Shown here: positions 1 to 5,960 of the stretch, in pieces | Numbering within the stretch: the first letter of the stretch is position 1 | How the letters are laid out: each line of letters opens with the position of its first letter | Assembly (NCBI GenBank): GCA_947169985.1 | Contig: CAMVRW010000152.1 | Span: 1 to 5,960 of the forward strand | Reading direction: 5' to 3' | Length of the DNA stretch: 5,960 bases | DNA from: an uncultured Butyrivibrio sp. | GTDB taxonomy: Bacteria; Bacillota; Clostridia; Lachnospirales; Lachnospiraceae | Program-made: the position numbers and the translations under genes | Notes under the pieces: model-generated | What the model was told of the DNA's origin: nothing | Seen by the model: the letters and a program-made list of their open reading frames with translations, nothing else | Databases searched by the model: none

Positions 1-2816
1 ATTCTGTTGTAGCAGTCATGGCTGAGCGACACTTAAGGGCTTATGTGATGCGTCAGGGCATACTAAAGAGCGGAGCAGCCTTTCTTCCAATTGATCCTAC
101 GTATCCGGAGGAACGTATCCGCTATATCATTTCCGATTCCGGGGCAAATATTGTTGTTACTACAAAGGCAGTTATTGAAAGCAGAAAGCAGTTTTTTGAC
201 GTCCTTTCCAATGAGGGCGTAAGGTGCATGGATGCAGAAGACCTCCTTGCAGGTGACAGGTCGAATCCAAATATTGAAGTTCCATATGAAGCTCTTGCTT
301 ACGTAATCTATACTTCAGGCTCCACAGGTAAGCCCAAGGGTGTCATGCTCACTAATCATAATCTGGTTAATTTTGTCGACTCAAATGAGAAGAATGCTGA
401 GATTCTGGGGTATACAGATAAAGGTAAGGTGAGTCTGGCTATTGCAGCCCTGACATTTGACTTTTCCATTATGGAGGAGTTTGTTCCGATAGCGAATGGC
501 CTTACAGTGGTGCTTGCCACATCTGAACAGATAATGAATCCTCTTGCGATTGCAAAGCTTATGCTGGATAACAAGGTTGATATCGTAAGTGGAACACCAA
601 GTTATATCTCTAATCTTTTGGAGGTACCTGAGACCCATGAGGCATTTGCCGGGGTAAAGAGTATCGATTTAGGAGCGGAGGCGTTTATTCCTACGCTATT
701 TGATAAACTTAAAGCCTTAAACCCTGATATGCATATCATGAATGGATATGGTCCAACAGAGGCAACTATCAGCTGCAGCATGGAGGTGATAGAAGACACA
801 GAGAATATTTCCATTGGGGTACCTAATGTCAACATGCATATGGCAACCACAGACAGGGATGGACGACTTCAGCCCCTTGGTGCTACGGGAGAGATGATAA
901 TCTTTGGCGATGGCGTAGGAAGAGGCTACGTTAAAAGACCGGATCTTAATGAGAAGAGTTTCTTTACTCTTTTTGGAAAAAAAGCTTACAGGAGCGGAGA
1001 TCTGGTCAGAATAAGGAAAGATGGTAAGATTGATTTTTATGGAAGAATCGATAATCAGGTTAAGCTGCGTGGCCTTCGTATCGAGCTTTCAGAGATTGAA
1101 TCTGTCTTAAATGCCTATCCTGATGTTGTCACGAGCATAGTGACAGTAATCAGGAAGGATAATGACGAGTTCCTGGCAGCATACTATCAGTCCAAGAAGG
1201 AGATACCGCAGGAGGACTTAAAGGGACATCTTTCCTCATATCTTACGGCATACATGGTTCCGCAGGCTTTTATGTGGCTTGAAGAAATGCCACTTACAGC
1301 AAACGGAAAGATTGACAAAAAAGCATTACCTGAAATAAATGTGGCAAGGCAGGTTAGGGTAATAAAAAAGCCTGAGAATGATTTGCAGCGCATTTTATGT
1401 GAGATCTATGCCGATGCCCTATCGCTTAACGAAGTAGGAATTACAGAGAATTTCTTCGAACTTGGCGGAACATCACTGACATCATCAATGGTATTGGTGA
1501 GTGCCATGCAAAAGAATCTGCCCATTGTTTTCCAGGATCTGTATGATGCACCTTCTGTAGCGGAGCTGGAAACTTTGATTCGAAGCAAGAATGAAGGAGA
1601 AGGGGATCATACTGACAAAGATAGCATCGATAAGATGCTGGAGGCAAATGCCAAGGCTCTTACATATAATAAGGTTTCGTATGTGGACGAAATCAGTGAA
1701 ACACCCTTGCAGGGCGTGCTCTTGACTGGAGCTACCGGCTTCCTTGGCATTCATATCCTGCATGATCTTTTGGAGAACACGAAGGAAACTGTTTATTGTT
1801 TGGTCAGGGAAGGGAAAAATACTGTCAAACAGAGACTGCAAAACGATCTTTTCTATTACTTTGACAAAAACTATGAGGAACTGTTTGGCACCAGGATTAT
1901 TGCCTTGAAGGGTGATATTACAGATATGAATAGTTTGGTGGAAGCGTCAGCCTATGACTTCCACACTGTCATAAACTGTGCTGCTTGTGTTAAGCATTTT
2001 GCTAAGATGGAAATACTGAAGGGGGTAAACTATGAGGGGGTTCAGAATCTGATACGGATGTGCCTTGCCAAGAAGGCAAGACTGATCCAGACTTCGACGG
2101 TTTCAGTAGCGGGTGACAACGTGTATAATTCTTTGCACAATCCCATTTTATCGGAGTCAGACCTCGATATGGGGCAGGAAGTTGAATCAAATGGTTATGT
2201 TTACACAAAATACCTGGCTGAAAAGGCAGTGCTTACTGCTGTTGAAGAAGATGCATTAGATGCAAAGATCATCCGAATGGGAAACCTTATGAGTCGTCAG
2301 AAGGACGGGGTGTTCCAGATGAATTTTGGTACTAATAACTTCATGAACACACTGAGAGCTTATTCTGCTTTGGGATGCTTGCCAATGGATGAAATGGATA
2401 GGCAGGAAGAATTCTCTCCTATTGATGAGTCTGCAAGGGCTGTAGTGCTGCTTTCCGGAACAAACCCGAAATTTACTGTATTTCACGCCTATAATTCTCA
2501 TACGGTGGAGATGGGAAATGTCATATCTGTCATGAATGAATGTGGTATCCCGGTGGAAGCGGTGTCACAAGTGGAATATTCCAGTCGCCTGAAAGAGGGA
2601 TTGGAAGATACTACTATCAGCAAGTTCCTTTTGCCGTTAATTGCCTATAGTTTGGGTGACGATGAGTATCGTGAGGAGATTCCCGCAGAAAACCGGTTCA
2701 CTATAAAGGCATTGTATAGGCTTCATTTTTCCTGGCCAATTACTGATATGGGATATATAAAAGAACTCATCCTGTTTCTTAAGGGAGTTGGATTTTTTGA
2801 CAAATCTGCAGAATAA
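1..2816 (+). CDS. Nonribosomal peptide synthetase, C-terminal part: adenylation - carrier protein - thioester reductase (5'-partial)
   Basis: This is the terminal module of an NRPS, which activates an amino acid, holds it as a thioester and releases the chain by NAD(P)H-dependent reduction. The reading frame is open to the left edge (first full codon at 3), and the sequence there already lies just before adenylation motif A2, so the ATG at 18 is internal. Residues are numbered from that Met. Adenylation motifs seen are A2 LKSGAAFLPIDP (16-27), A3 YTSGSTGKPKG (98-108), A4 FDFS (147-150), A5 NGYGPTE (242-248), A7 YRSGDL (324-329), A8 (341-352) and A10 with Lys431. Asp148, at the position that binds the alpha-amino group, favours an amino acid substrate. 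The carrier domain has LGGTSL with phosphopantetheine Ser486. The reductase domain starts with nucleotide-binding GATGFLG (571-577) and has probable catalytic Thr694, Tyr727 and Lys731 (YxxxK). No epimerase, methyltransferase or thioesterase domain follows. Missing are the start of the adenylation domain and anything upstream, such as condensation domains or earlier modules. A Lys2-like single A-T-R enzyme is a less likely alternative. Confidence 0.93.
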   Translation, partial: SVVAVMAERHLRAYVMRQGILKSGAAFLPIDPTYPEERIRYIISDSGANIVVTTKAVIESRKQFFDVLSNEGVRCMDAEDLLAGDRSNPNIEVPYEALAYVIYTSGSTGKPKGVMLTNHNLVNFVDSNEKNAEILGYTDKGKVSLAIAALTFDFSIMEEFVPIANGLTVVLATSEQIMNPLAIAKLMLDNKVDIVSGTPSYISNLLEVPETHEAFAGVKSIDLGAEAFIPTLFDKLKALNPDMHIMNGYGPTEATISCSMEVIEDTENISIGVPNVNMHMATTDRDGRLQPLGATGEMIIFGDGVGRGYVKRPDLNEKSFFTLFGKKAYRSGDLVRIRKDGKIDFYGRIDNQVKLRGLRIELSEIESVLNAYPDVVTSIVTVIRKDNDEFLAAYYQSKKEIPQEDLKGHLSSYLTAYMVPQAFMWLEEMPLTANGKIDKKALPEINVARQVRVIKKPENDLQRILCEIYADALSLNEVGITENFFELGGTSLTSSMVLVSAMQKNLPIVFQDLYDAPSVAELETLIRSKNEGEGDHTDKDSIDKMLEANAKALTYNKVSYVDEISETPLQGVLLTGATGFLGIHILHDLLENTKETVYCLVREGKNTVKQRLQNDLFYYFDKNYEELFGTRIIALKGDITDMNSLVEASAYDFHTVINCAACVKHFAKMEILKGVNYEGVQNLIRMCLAKKARLIQTSTVSVAGDNVYNSLHNPILSESDLDMGQEVESNGYVYTKYLAEKAVLTAVEEDALDAKIIRMGNLMSRQKDGVFQMNFGTNNFMNTLRAYSALGCLPMDEMDRQEEFSPIDESARAVVLLSGTNPKFTVFHAYNSHTVEMGNVISVMNECGIPVEAVSQVEYSSRLKEGLEDTTISKFLLPLIAYSLGDDEYREEIPAENRFTIKALYRLHFSWPITDMGYIKELILFLKGVGFFDKSAE

Positions 2817-2819
2817 TAA

Positions 2820-2825
2820 TGGAGG
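2820..2825 (+). promoter_or_regulatory. Ribosome binding site deciding the aldo/keto reductase start
   Basis: TGGAGG lies 8 bases before the ATG at 2834, an ideal spacing. An in-frame ATG at 2819 overlaps this Shine-Dalgarno sequence and has no good site of its own, so 2834 is preferred. The site sits in the 17-base gap after the NRPS stop codon. Confidence 0.8.
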
Positions 2826-2833
2826 TTGAAAAT

Positions 2834-3970
2834 ATGGAATTCAGACCATCGAAGAAGCTTGGTTTTGGGCTTATGAGAATGCCATTGCTTGATGAAAACA
2901 ATGAAGCAGATGTTGATGTGGAGCAGGTTAAAGAAATGGTGGACAAGTTCCTGGAAAGGGGATTTACATACTTTGATACTGCCTGGATGTATCACAATTA
3001 TAAGAGTGAGGATGTGGTAAAACTGGCATTGACGGACAGGCATCCCCGGGACAGCTATACACTTGCAACCAAGCTTCATGCTGAGTATCTTAAGACTGCC
3101 GCTGACAGAGATAAGATTTTTAACGAACAGCTTAGAAAGACCGGAGTAGAATATTTTGATTATTATCTGCTCCATGCTGTAGATAAGGACCTGCTGGAGA
3201 CCTATGAAAAGCTTGACTGCTTTAACTGGCTGCTTGAGAAAAAAGACGCTGGTCTTGTCAGGCATGTGGGATTCTCCTTTCATGATACGCCACAACTGCT
3301 TGATGAGGTGCTTACGAAGCATCCGGAAGTTGAATTTGTTCAGCTGATGATAAACTATCTTGATTGGGACAGCGAATGGGTTCAGTCAAGGCAGTGCTAT
3401 GAGGTGGCGGTTAAACACAAAAAACCGGTAGTTGTTATGGAGCCAGTGAGGGGCGGAACTCTTGCAAAGCTTCCGGCAGATGCGCAGAAGCTCTTTAAGG
3501 ATATTGATCCGGCAATGTCAGATGCAAGCTGGGCAATAAGGTTTGTTGCAAGTCTTGATAATGTTATGCTTGTGCTTTCGGGAATGAGCAGCCTTGAACA
3601 GCTTGAAGATAATACATCATATATGCAGGATTTTAAGCCTCTTACAGATGATGAGTCAAAGACCTGCCTTAAAGCAGGAAGGGTGGTCATCAGTAAACTT
3701 GCTATTCCATGTACGGGATGCTCCTATTGTACTTCAGGTTGTCCGATGAAAATCAAGATACCCAGGTATTTTCGCCTTTATAACGAAAATACATTTGACG
3801 ACCTGAATATAAAGAACTGGACTTTGGAGTATTCGGACTATCCGGATCTTACTGATGACGGATGTGGGAAGGCAAGTGATTGCCTGGCCTGTGGACAGTG
3901 TGAAAGTGTTTGCCCACAGCATCTACCTGTAATTGCAAATCTGAAAAAAGTTGCAGAACATCTGGTATGA
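2834..3970 (+). CDS. Aldo/keto reductase with C-terminal two-[4Fe-4S] ferredoxin-like domain
   Basis: A 378-residue cytoplasmic oxidoreductase of the COG1453 type (aldo/keto reductase fused to a ferredoxin-like domain). The aldo/keto reductase barrel spans about residues 1-270 and carries the catalytic tetrad Asp48 (YFDTA), Tyr53 (WMYHN), Lys80 (ATK) and His114 (LLHA). VGFSFHD (145-151) and EPVRGG (203-208) are also typical of this group. The C-terminal part has two CxxCxxCxxxCP motifs, Cys293/296/299/303 and Cys350/353/356/360, enough for two [4Fe-4S] clusters. The substrate is unknown. Such proteins are frequent in anaerobic Firmicutes and probably couple NAD(P)H or ferredoxin electrons to carbonyl reduction. 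The start at 2834 is chosen because the ATG at 2819 lies inside the ribosome binding site. Only 17 bases separate it from the NRPS gene, which implies co-transcription and raises the possibility that it reduces the aldehyde released by the NRPS reductase domain. That role is inference. The gene is intact. Confidence 0.92.
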   Translation: MEFRPSKKLGFGLMRMPLLDENNEADVDVEQVKEMVDKFLERGFTYFDTAWMYHNYKSEDVVKLALTDRHPRDSYTLATKLHAEYLKTAADRDKIFNEQLRKTGVEYFDYYLLHAVDKDLLETYEKLDCFNWLLEKKDAGLVRHVGFSFHDTPQLLDEVLTKHPEVEFVQLMINYLDWDSEWVQSRQCYEVAVKHKKPVVVMEPVRGGTLAKLPADAQKLFKDIDPAMSDASWAIRFVASLDNVMLVLSGMSSLEQLEDNTSYMQDFKPLTDDESKTCLKAGRVVISKLAIPCTGCSYCTSGCPMKIKIPRYFRLYNENTFDDLNIKNWTLEYSDYPDLTDDGCGKASDCLACGQCESVCPQHLPVIANLKKVAEHLV

Positions 3971-4000
3971 CATAGTATTTTCTGGGGAAATGTGAATACC

Positions 4001-4034
4001 AGTGGTGGTTCTCGTTGACTCACTTTTTATTTTT
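4001..4034 (+). terminator. Probable intrinsic terminator after the NRPS / aldo-keto reductase operon
   Basis: The segment 4001-4005 (AGTGG) can pair with 4020-4024 (TCACT, one G-T pair). After a two-base bulge, GTT 4008-4010 can pair with GAC 4017-4019, leaving a CTCGTT loop. The hairpin is followed at once by TTTTATTTTT (4025-4034). The position, 30 bases after the reductase stop codon and before the next promoter, fits a terminator. The stem is imperfect and only moderately stable, so the call is tentative. Confidence 0.5.
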
Positions 4035-4057
4035 CAAGTAATAAAGTGTGATATACT
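4030..4057 (+). promoter_or_regulatory. Extended -10 promoter for the small membrane protein / rRNA methyltransferase operon
   Basis: TGATATACT (4049-4057) is an extended -10 element: the TG at 4049-4050, one base, then TATACT, five of six matches to TATAAT. The matching -35 region is weak (about TTTTTC, 4030-4035, spacer 16), which is common for extended -10 promoters. Transcription would begin near 4064, giving a short leader of about 30 bases with a strong ribosome binding site. It lies directly downstream of the probable terminator. Confidence 0.55.
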
Positions 4058-4080
4058 AGTAGTATCTAAAATTCTTATAT

Positions 4081-4087
4081 GGAGGGG
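4081..4087 (+). promoter_or_regulatory. Ribosome binding site deciding the start of the small membrane protein
   Basis: GGAGGGG is placed 6 bases before the ATG at 4094. The in-frame ATG at 4079 overlaps this site and lacks a Shine-Dalgarno sequence of its own, so translation most likely begins at 4094. Confidence 0.8.
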
Positions 4088-4093
4088 TTACAA

Positions 4094-4360
4094 ATGGAAG
4101 TAAAATCAAAACTTGAAGACATTATTGAAATGACACGCATCAACGACCTTTTAGACAGAAGAGAAGCAGCCAGCAATAAAAAAGCTTCCACTGTGATCCT
4201 TTGGGTTCTGGCAGTTTTGGGCGCTATTTCAGCTGTTGCTATCATCGCTTTCCTGGTTTATCAGTACATGACACCGGCGTTTGAAGATGATTACTACGAT
4301 GATGATTTTGACGATTTCGAGGATGACTTCGAGGACGAGGATTTCATCAAAGAAAGCTGA
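4094..4360 (+). CDS. Small single-pass membrane protein with acidic C-terminal tail, function unknown
   Basis: An 88-residue protein (start at 4094, set by the ribosome binding site). Residues 1-31 are a charged, probably helical segment ending in basic residues (DRREAASNKK). Residues 32-58 form one strongly hydrophobic membrane helix. Residues 64-83 contain 15 Asp/Glu out of 20, with Tyr/Phe spaced through them (Y67, Y68, F72, F75, F79), and the protein ends FIKES. By the positive-inside rule the N-terminus should face the cytoplasm and the acidic tail the outside. No signal-peptidase site is evident, so it is probably membrane-anchored. I recall similar small hypothetical proteins from Lachnospiraceae but cannot name a family or role. 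The tail could bind cations or a basic cell-surface partner; that is speculation. It is the first gene after its own promoter and sits 8 bases before the rRNA methyltransferase gene, so the two are probably co-transcribed. Confidence 0.8.
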   Translation: MEVKSKLEDIIEMTRINDLLDRREAASNKKASTVILWVLAVLGAISAVAIIAFLVYQYMTPAFEDDYYDDDFDDFEDDFEDEDFIKES

Positions 4361-4368
4361 TATTTATA

Positions 4369-5784
4369 GTGAAGAAAAAAGATATAGTAGAGGGAATTGT
4401 TAGAAAAGTAGAATTCCCCAATAAAGGAATTGTAGAAACAAGTGAAGGGAAGGTCGTCGTAAAGGGCGTCCTTCCTGATCAGAAGGTCTCTGTTCAGATC
4501 CAGAAGGTAAGGAAGGACAGGGCAGAAGGAAGGCTCTTAGAGGTATTAGAAGAACCTTCAGATGCAATAGATAGTCCCTGCATCCACTTCGGTAAGTGTG
4601 GTGGCTGCAGTTATCTTACTATGCCCTATGTCAAGGAACTTGGCCTTAAGGAGCAGCAGGTAAGGACTCTTCTTAAACCTGCTATGGACAGACAGACCTG
4701 CAGATTTACCTGGGAAGGTATCAAGACCAGCCCGGTTAAGTTTGCATACAGAAATAAAATGGAATTCACCTTTGGTGATGAGGTTATGGGAGGCCCCCTT
4801 TGTCTTGGTATGCACAAGAGGGGCAGTTTTTATGACATTGTTACAGTCAGTGGCTGCAGGATCGTTGATGACGACTACAAGCAGATACTGTCTGCTACTC
4901 TGGATTTCTTTTCACCTATGTATGAGAGAAAAGAGATAACCTTCTACCACAGGATGAAGCAGGTTGGATATTTAAGGCATCTCCTGGTTCGTAAGGCTGT
5001 AAGAACAGGCGACATCCTGGTTGATATCATTACCACGACTCAGGAGGAGCATGACCTTACTGCATATAAAGACATGCTTCTGTCCCTGGACCTTTCAGGA
5101 AAAATTGTAGGTGTTCTTCATACTAAGAATGATTCTCTTGCGGATGCAGTTATAGACGAGGGTACAGAGATTCTATTTGGTCAGGATTTCTTTTACGAGT
5201 ATCTTCTTGGCCTTAAGTTCAGGATCACACCGTTTTCCTTCTTCCAGACTAACAGCTTAAGTGCAGAGGTTCTTTATACTACAGTCAGAGGCTATATTCG
5301 AAGCCTCTATGACCAGAAGAAGATTAATAAGGATGGCGTTATCTACGACCTGTATTCAGGAACCGGCACAATTGCTCAGCTCCTTGCAAAAGTCTGCGAC
5401 AAGGTCATTGGCGTTGAGATCGTTGAGGAAGCTGTAGAAGCAGCCAGAGAGAATGCCAGACTAAACAATCTGGATAACTGCGAGTTTATCTGTGGCGATG
5501 TTTTAAAGGTGCTTGATGAGATTGAAGTTAAGCCCGACATGATCGTCCTTGATCCTCCAAGAGATGGCATAAATCCCAAAGCCCTTCAGAAGATCATCGG
5601 TTATGGCGTTCAATACATGATCTATGTTTCCTGCAAGCCCACATCCCTTGCCCGTGACCTGGAAATCCTCCAGGAAAACGGCTACATGATGACTCGGGCT
5701 GTAGCTATAGATCAATTTCCTTGGACCAACCATTGTGAAACCGTCGTGTTGTTAACGAAGACGACTGACAAGGAAATTTCTTAA
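4369..5784 (+). CDS. rlmD: 23S rRNA (uracil-5-)-methyltransferase, RlmD/RumA family, with [4Fe-4S] cluster
   Basis: A 471-residue cytoplasmic enzyme that uses S-adenosylmethionine to make 5-methyluridine in 23S rRNA. The domains are an N-terminal TRAM RNA-binding domain (about 1-60), iron-sulfur cysteines Cys71, Cys77, Cys80 (Cx5CxxC) with Cys163 as the likely fourth ligand, and a C-terminal Rossmann methyltransferase. Methyltransferase motifs are SFFQTN (290-295), DLYSGTGT (327-334), GVE (348-350) and LDPPRDG (394-400). The predicted nucleophile is Cys422 in VSCKPTSLARDL, and the general base is Glu457 in HCETVVLL. Length matches the family (E. coli RlmD 433 residues, from memory). The target is either U1939 only or, as in Gram-positive RlmCD, both U747 and U1939; the sequence does not decide this. 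The GTG start at 4369 has only a weak upstream AGAAAG at poor spacing, so translation may depend on coupling with the small membrane protein ending 8 bases before. The stop codon upstream in frame is at 4324. A tRNA-specific relative is less likely given the cluster and motif set. Confidence 0.93.
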   Translation: MKKKDIVEGIVRKVEFPNKGIVETSEGKVVVKGVLPDQKVSVQIQKVRKDRAEGRLLEVLEEPSDAIDSPCIHFGKCGGCSYLTMPYVKELGLKEQQVRTLLKPAMDRQTCRFTWEGIKTSPVKFAYRNKMEFTFGDEVMGGPLCLGMHKRGSFYDIVTVSGCRIVDDDYKQILSATLDFFSPMYERKEITFYHRMKQVGYLRHLLVRKAVRTGDILVDIITTTQEEHDLTAYKDMLLSLDLSGKIVGVLHTKNDSLADAVIDEGTEILFGQDFFYEYLLGLKFRITPFSFFQTNSLSAEVLYTTVRGYIRSLYDQKKINKDGVIYDLYSGTGTIAQLLAKVCDKVIGVEIVEEAVEAARENARLNNLDNCEFICGDVLKVLDEIEVKPDMIVLDPPRDGINPKALQKIIGYGVQYMIYVSCKPTSLARDLEILQENGYMMTRAVAIDQFPWTNHCETVVLLTKTTDKEIS

Positions 5785-5786
5785 GG

Positions 5787-5839
5787 AATAACAATCTTTC
5801 AATTTTGTTAGATTATCGATATTTAATTGTTATTTGTTA
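5787..5839 (+). repeat. AT-rich intergenic inverted and direct repeats (TTGTTA hexamers)
   Basis: AATAACAAT (5787-5795) is exactly complementary to ATTGTTATT (5826-5834). Within this, TAACAA (5789-5794) can instead pair with TTGTTA at 5805-5810. TTGTTA occurs three times on the + strand (5805-5810, 5827-5832, 5834-5839) and once inverted. The second copy coincides with the predicted -35 box of the next promoter. A palindrome TATCGATA lies at 5814-5821. These could form an operator, or a weak 3' hairpin after the methyltransferase gene. Chance recurrence in AT-rich DNA is also possible. Confidence 0.45.
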
Positions 5840-5855
5840 TAAATCATTTTATAAT
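5827..5855 (+). promoter_or_regulatory. Sigma-A type promoter for the gene at the right edge
   Basis: TTGTTA (5827-5832, four of six matches to TTGACA) and a perfect TATAAT (5850-5855) are separated by exactly 17 bases. Transcription would begin near 5862, about 50 bases before the ATG at 5912. The surrounding DNA is very AT-rich, which suits a strong promoter but also raises the chance of random matches. Confidence 0.6.
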
Positions 5856-5871
5856 TTCACTATCAAAAATG

Positions 5872-5897
5872 GGAATGGATGATATAAAATCCATTTT
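5872..5897 (+). promoter_or_regulatory. Leader stem-loop just before the ribosome binding site
   Basis: AATGGAT (5874-5880) is exactly complementary to ATCCATT (5889-5895), with an 8-base loop; two G-T pairs can extend the base of the stem. It lies in the predicted 5' leader and ends 3 bases before the GGGGG ribosome binding site (5901-5905). It could influence mRNA stability or ribosome access. It is not followed by a proper T run, so it is unlikely to be a terminator. Confidence 0.4.
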
Positions 5898-5911
5898 ATT
5901 GGGGGTATATA

Positions 5912-5960
5912 ATGAAGACTTTTGAAGCACCACAGTTAATGGAACTTGGTTTCGAATTTA
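5912..5960 (+). CDS. Start of a gene cut by the window edge, possibly a short peptide (3'-partial)
   Basis: An ATG at 5912 follows GGGGG (5901-5905) with 6 bases between, and lies downstream of a good promoter. The 16 visible codons read MKTFEAPQLMELGFEF, after which the window ends. The form MK-aromatic-E-x-P near the N-terminus followed by alternating acidic and hydrophobic residues resembles the starts of short peptides seen in Lachnospiraceae (of the MKKYEAPKL type), some of which may be RiPP-like or secreted peptides. This likeness is from memory and rests on very few residues. An ordinary protein is equally possible. No function is assigned. Confidence 0.6.
   Translation, partial: MKTFEAPQLMELGFEF

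Noticed and set aside
18..20. ATG at 18 as the start of the NRPS gene
   Set aside because: The frame is open to the left edge and encodes a typical adenylation-domain sequence (VAVMAERHL) across this Met, while the first part of the domain is missing. The gene continues upstream.
2723..3322. 199-codon open frame on the - strand
   Set aside because: It lies opposite the NRPS end and the well-supported aldo/keto reductase, has no recognisable motifs and has no ribosome binding site that I could see; it is a shadow of the real genes.
3975..3999. GTATT / AATAC hairpin right after the aldo/keto reductase gene
   Set aside because: The stem is only five base pairs with a large, poorly paired interior and no T run after it. 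The hairpin at 4001-4024 is the better terminator.
4015..4044. TTGACT (4015-4020) with TAATAA (4039-4044) as the promoter
   Set aside because: The spacer is 18, but the -10 matches only three of six bases, and the -35 lies within the probable terminator hairpin. The extended -10 at 4049-4057 is better. A minor second start cannot be excluded.
4742..4939. 65-codon + strand open frame inside the methyltransferase gene
   Set aside because: It is out of frame within a gene whose motifs are continuous through this region, so it is not a separate gene.
5787..5834. The 9-bp inverted repeat as an intrinsic terminator of the methyltransferase gene
   Set aside because: The stem has two G-C pairs at most in nine, a 30-base loop and no clean T run after it, and its right arm overlaps the next -35 box. 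It is reported as a repeat instead.

Overview
The window looks like the chromosome of an anaerobic low-to-moderate-GC Firmicute, most likely a gut or rumen Clostridia of the Lachnospiraceae type. The reasons are the strong GGAGG ribosome binding sites, the Clostridia-like protein sequences, an aldo/keto reductase carrying two 4Fe-4S clusters, and a small acidic-tailed membrane protein of a kind I associate with Lachnospiraceae. This placement is inference; no rRNA or other marker gene is present. All genes lie on the + strand.

Region 1 (1-3970) is the end of a biosynthetic operon. The first gene is the C-terminal part of a nonribosomal peptide synthetase (NRPS): most of an adenylation domain, a peptidyl carrier protein and a terminal thioester-reductase domain. 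The chain is therefore predicted to leave the enzyme by NAD(P)H reduction, as an aldehyde or alcohol, rather than by hydrolysis. It is followed 17 bases later by an aldo/keto reductase with a C-terminal two-cluster ferredoxin-like domain. The pair may act in sequence on the product, but that reductase family is common and the link is unproven. A plausible intrinsic terminator (4001-4034) ends this unit.

Region 2 (about 4030-5784) is a housekeeping-type operon with its own extended -10 promoter. It contains an 88-residue single-pass membrane protein with a very acidic, aromatic-spaced tail, then, 8 bases later, a complete RlmD/RumA-type 23S rRNA uracil-5-methyltransferase with TRAM domain, iron-sulfur cysteines and catalytic residues all visible.

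Region 3 (5785-5960) is very AT-rich. It holds repeated TTGTTA hexamers around a well-formed promoter, a small leader stem-loop, a GGGGG ribosome binding site and the first 16 codons of a gene cut by the window edge, possibly a short peptide gene.

No tRNA, rRNA, CRISPR array or mobile element was seen. The strongest leads are the reductive-release NRPS end and the truncated peptide-like gene with its structured promoter region. Nothing here is clearly a new system.
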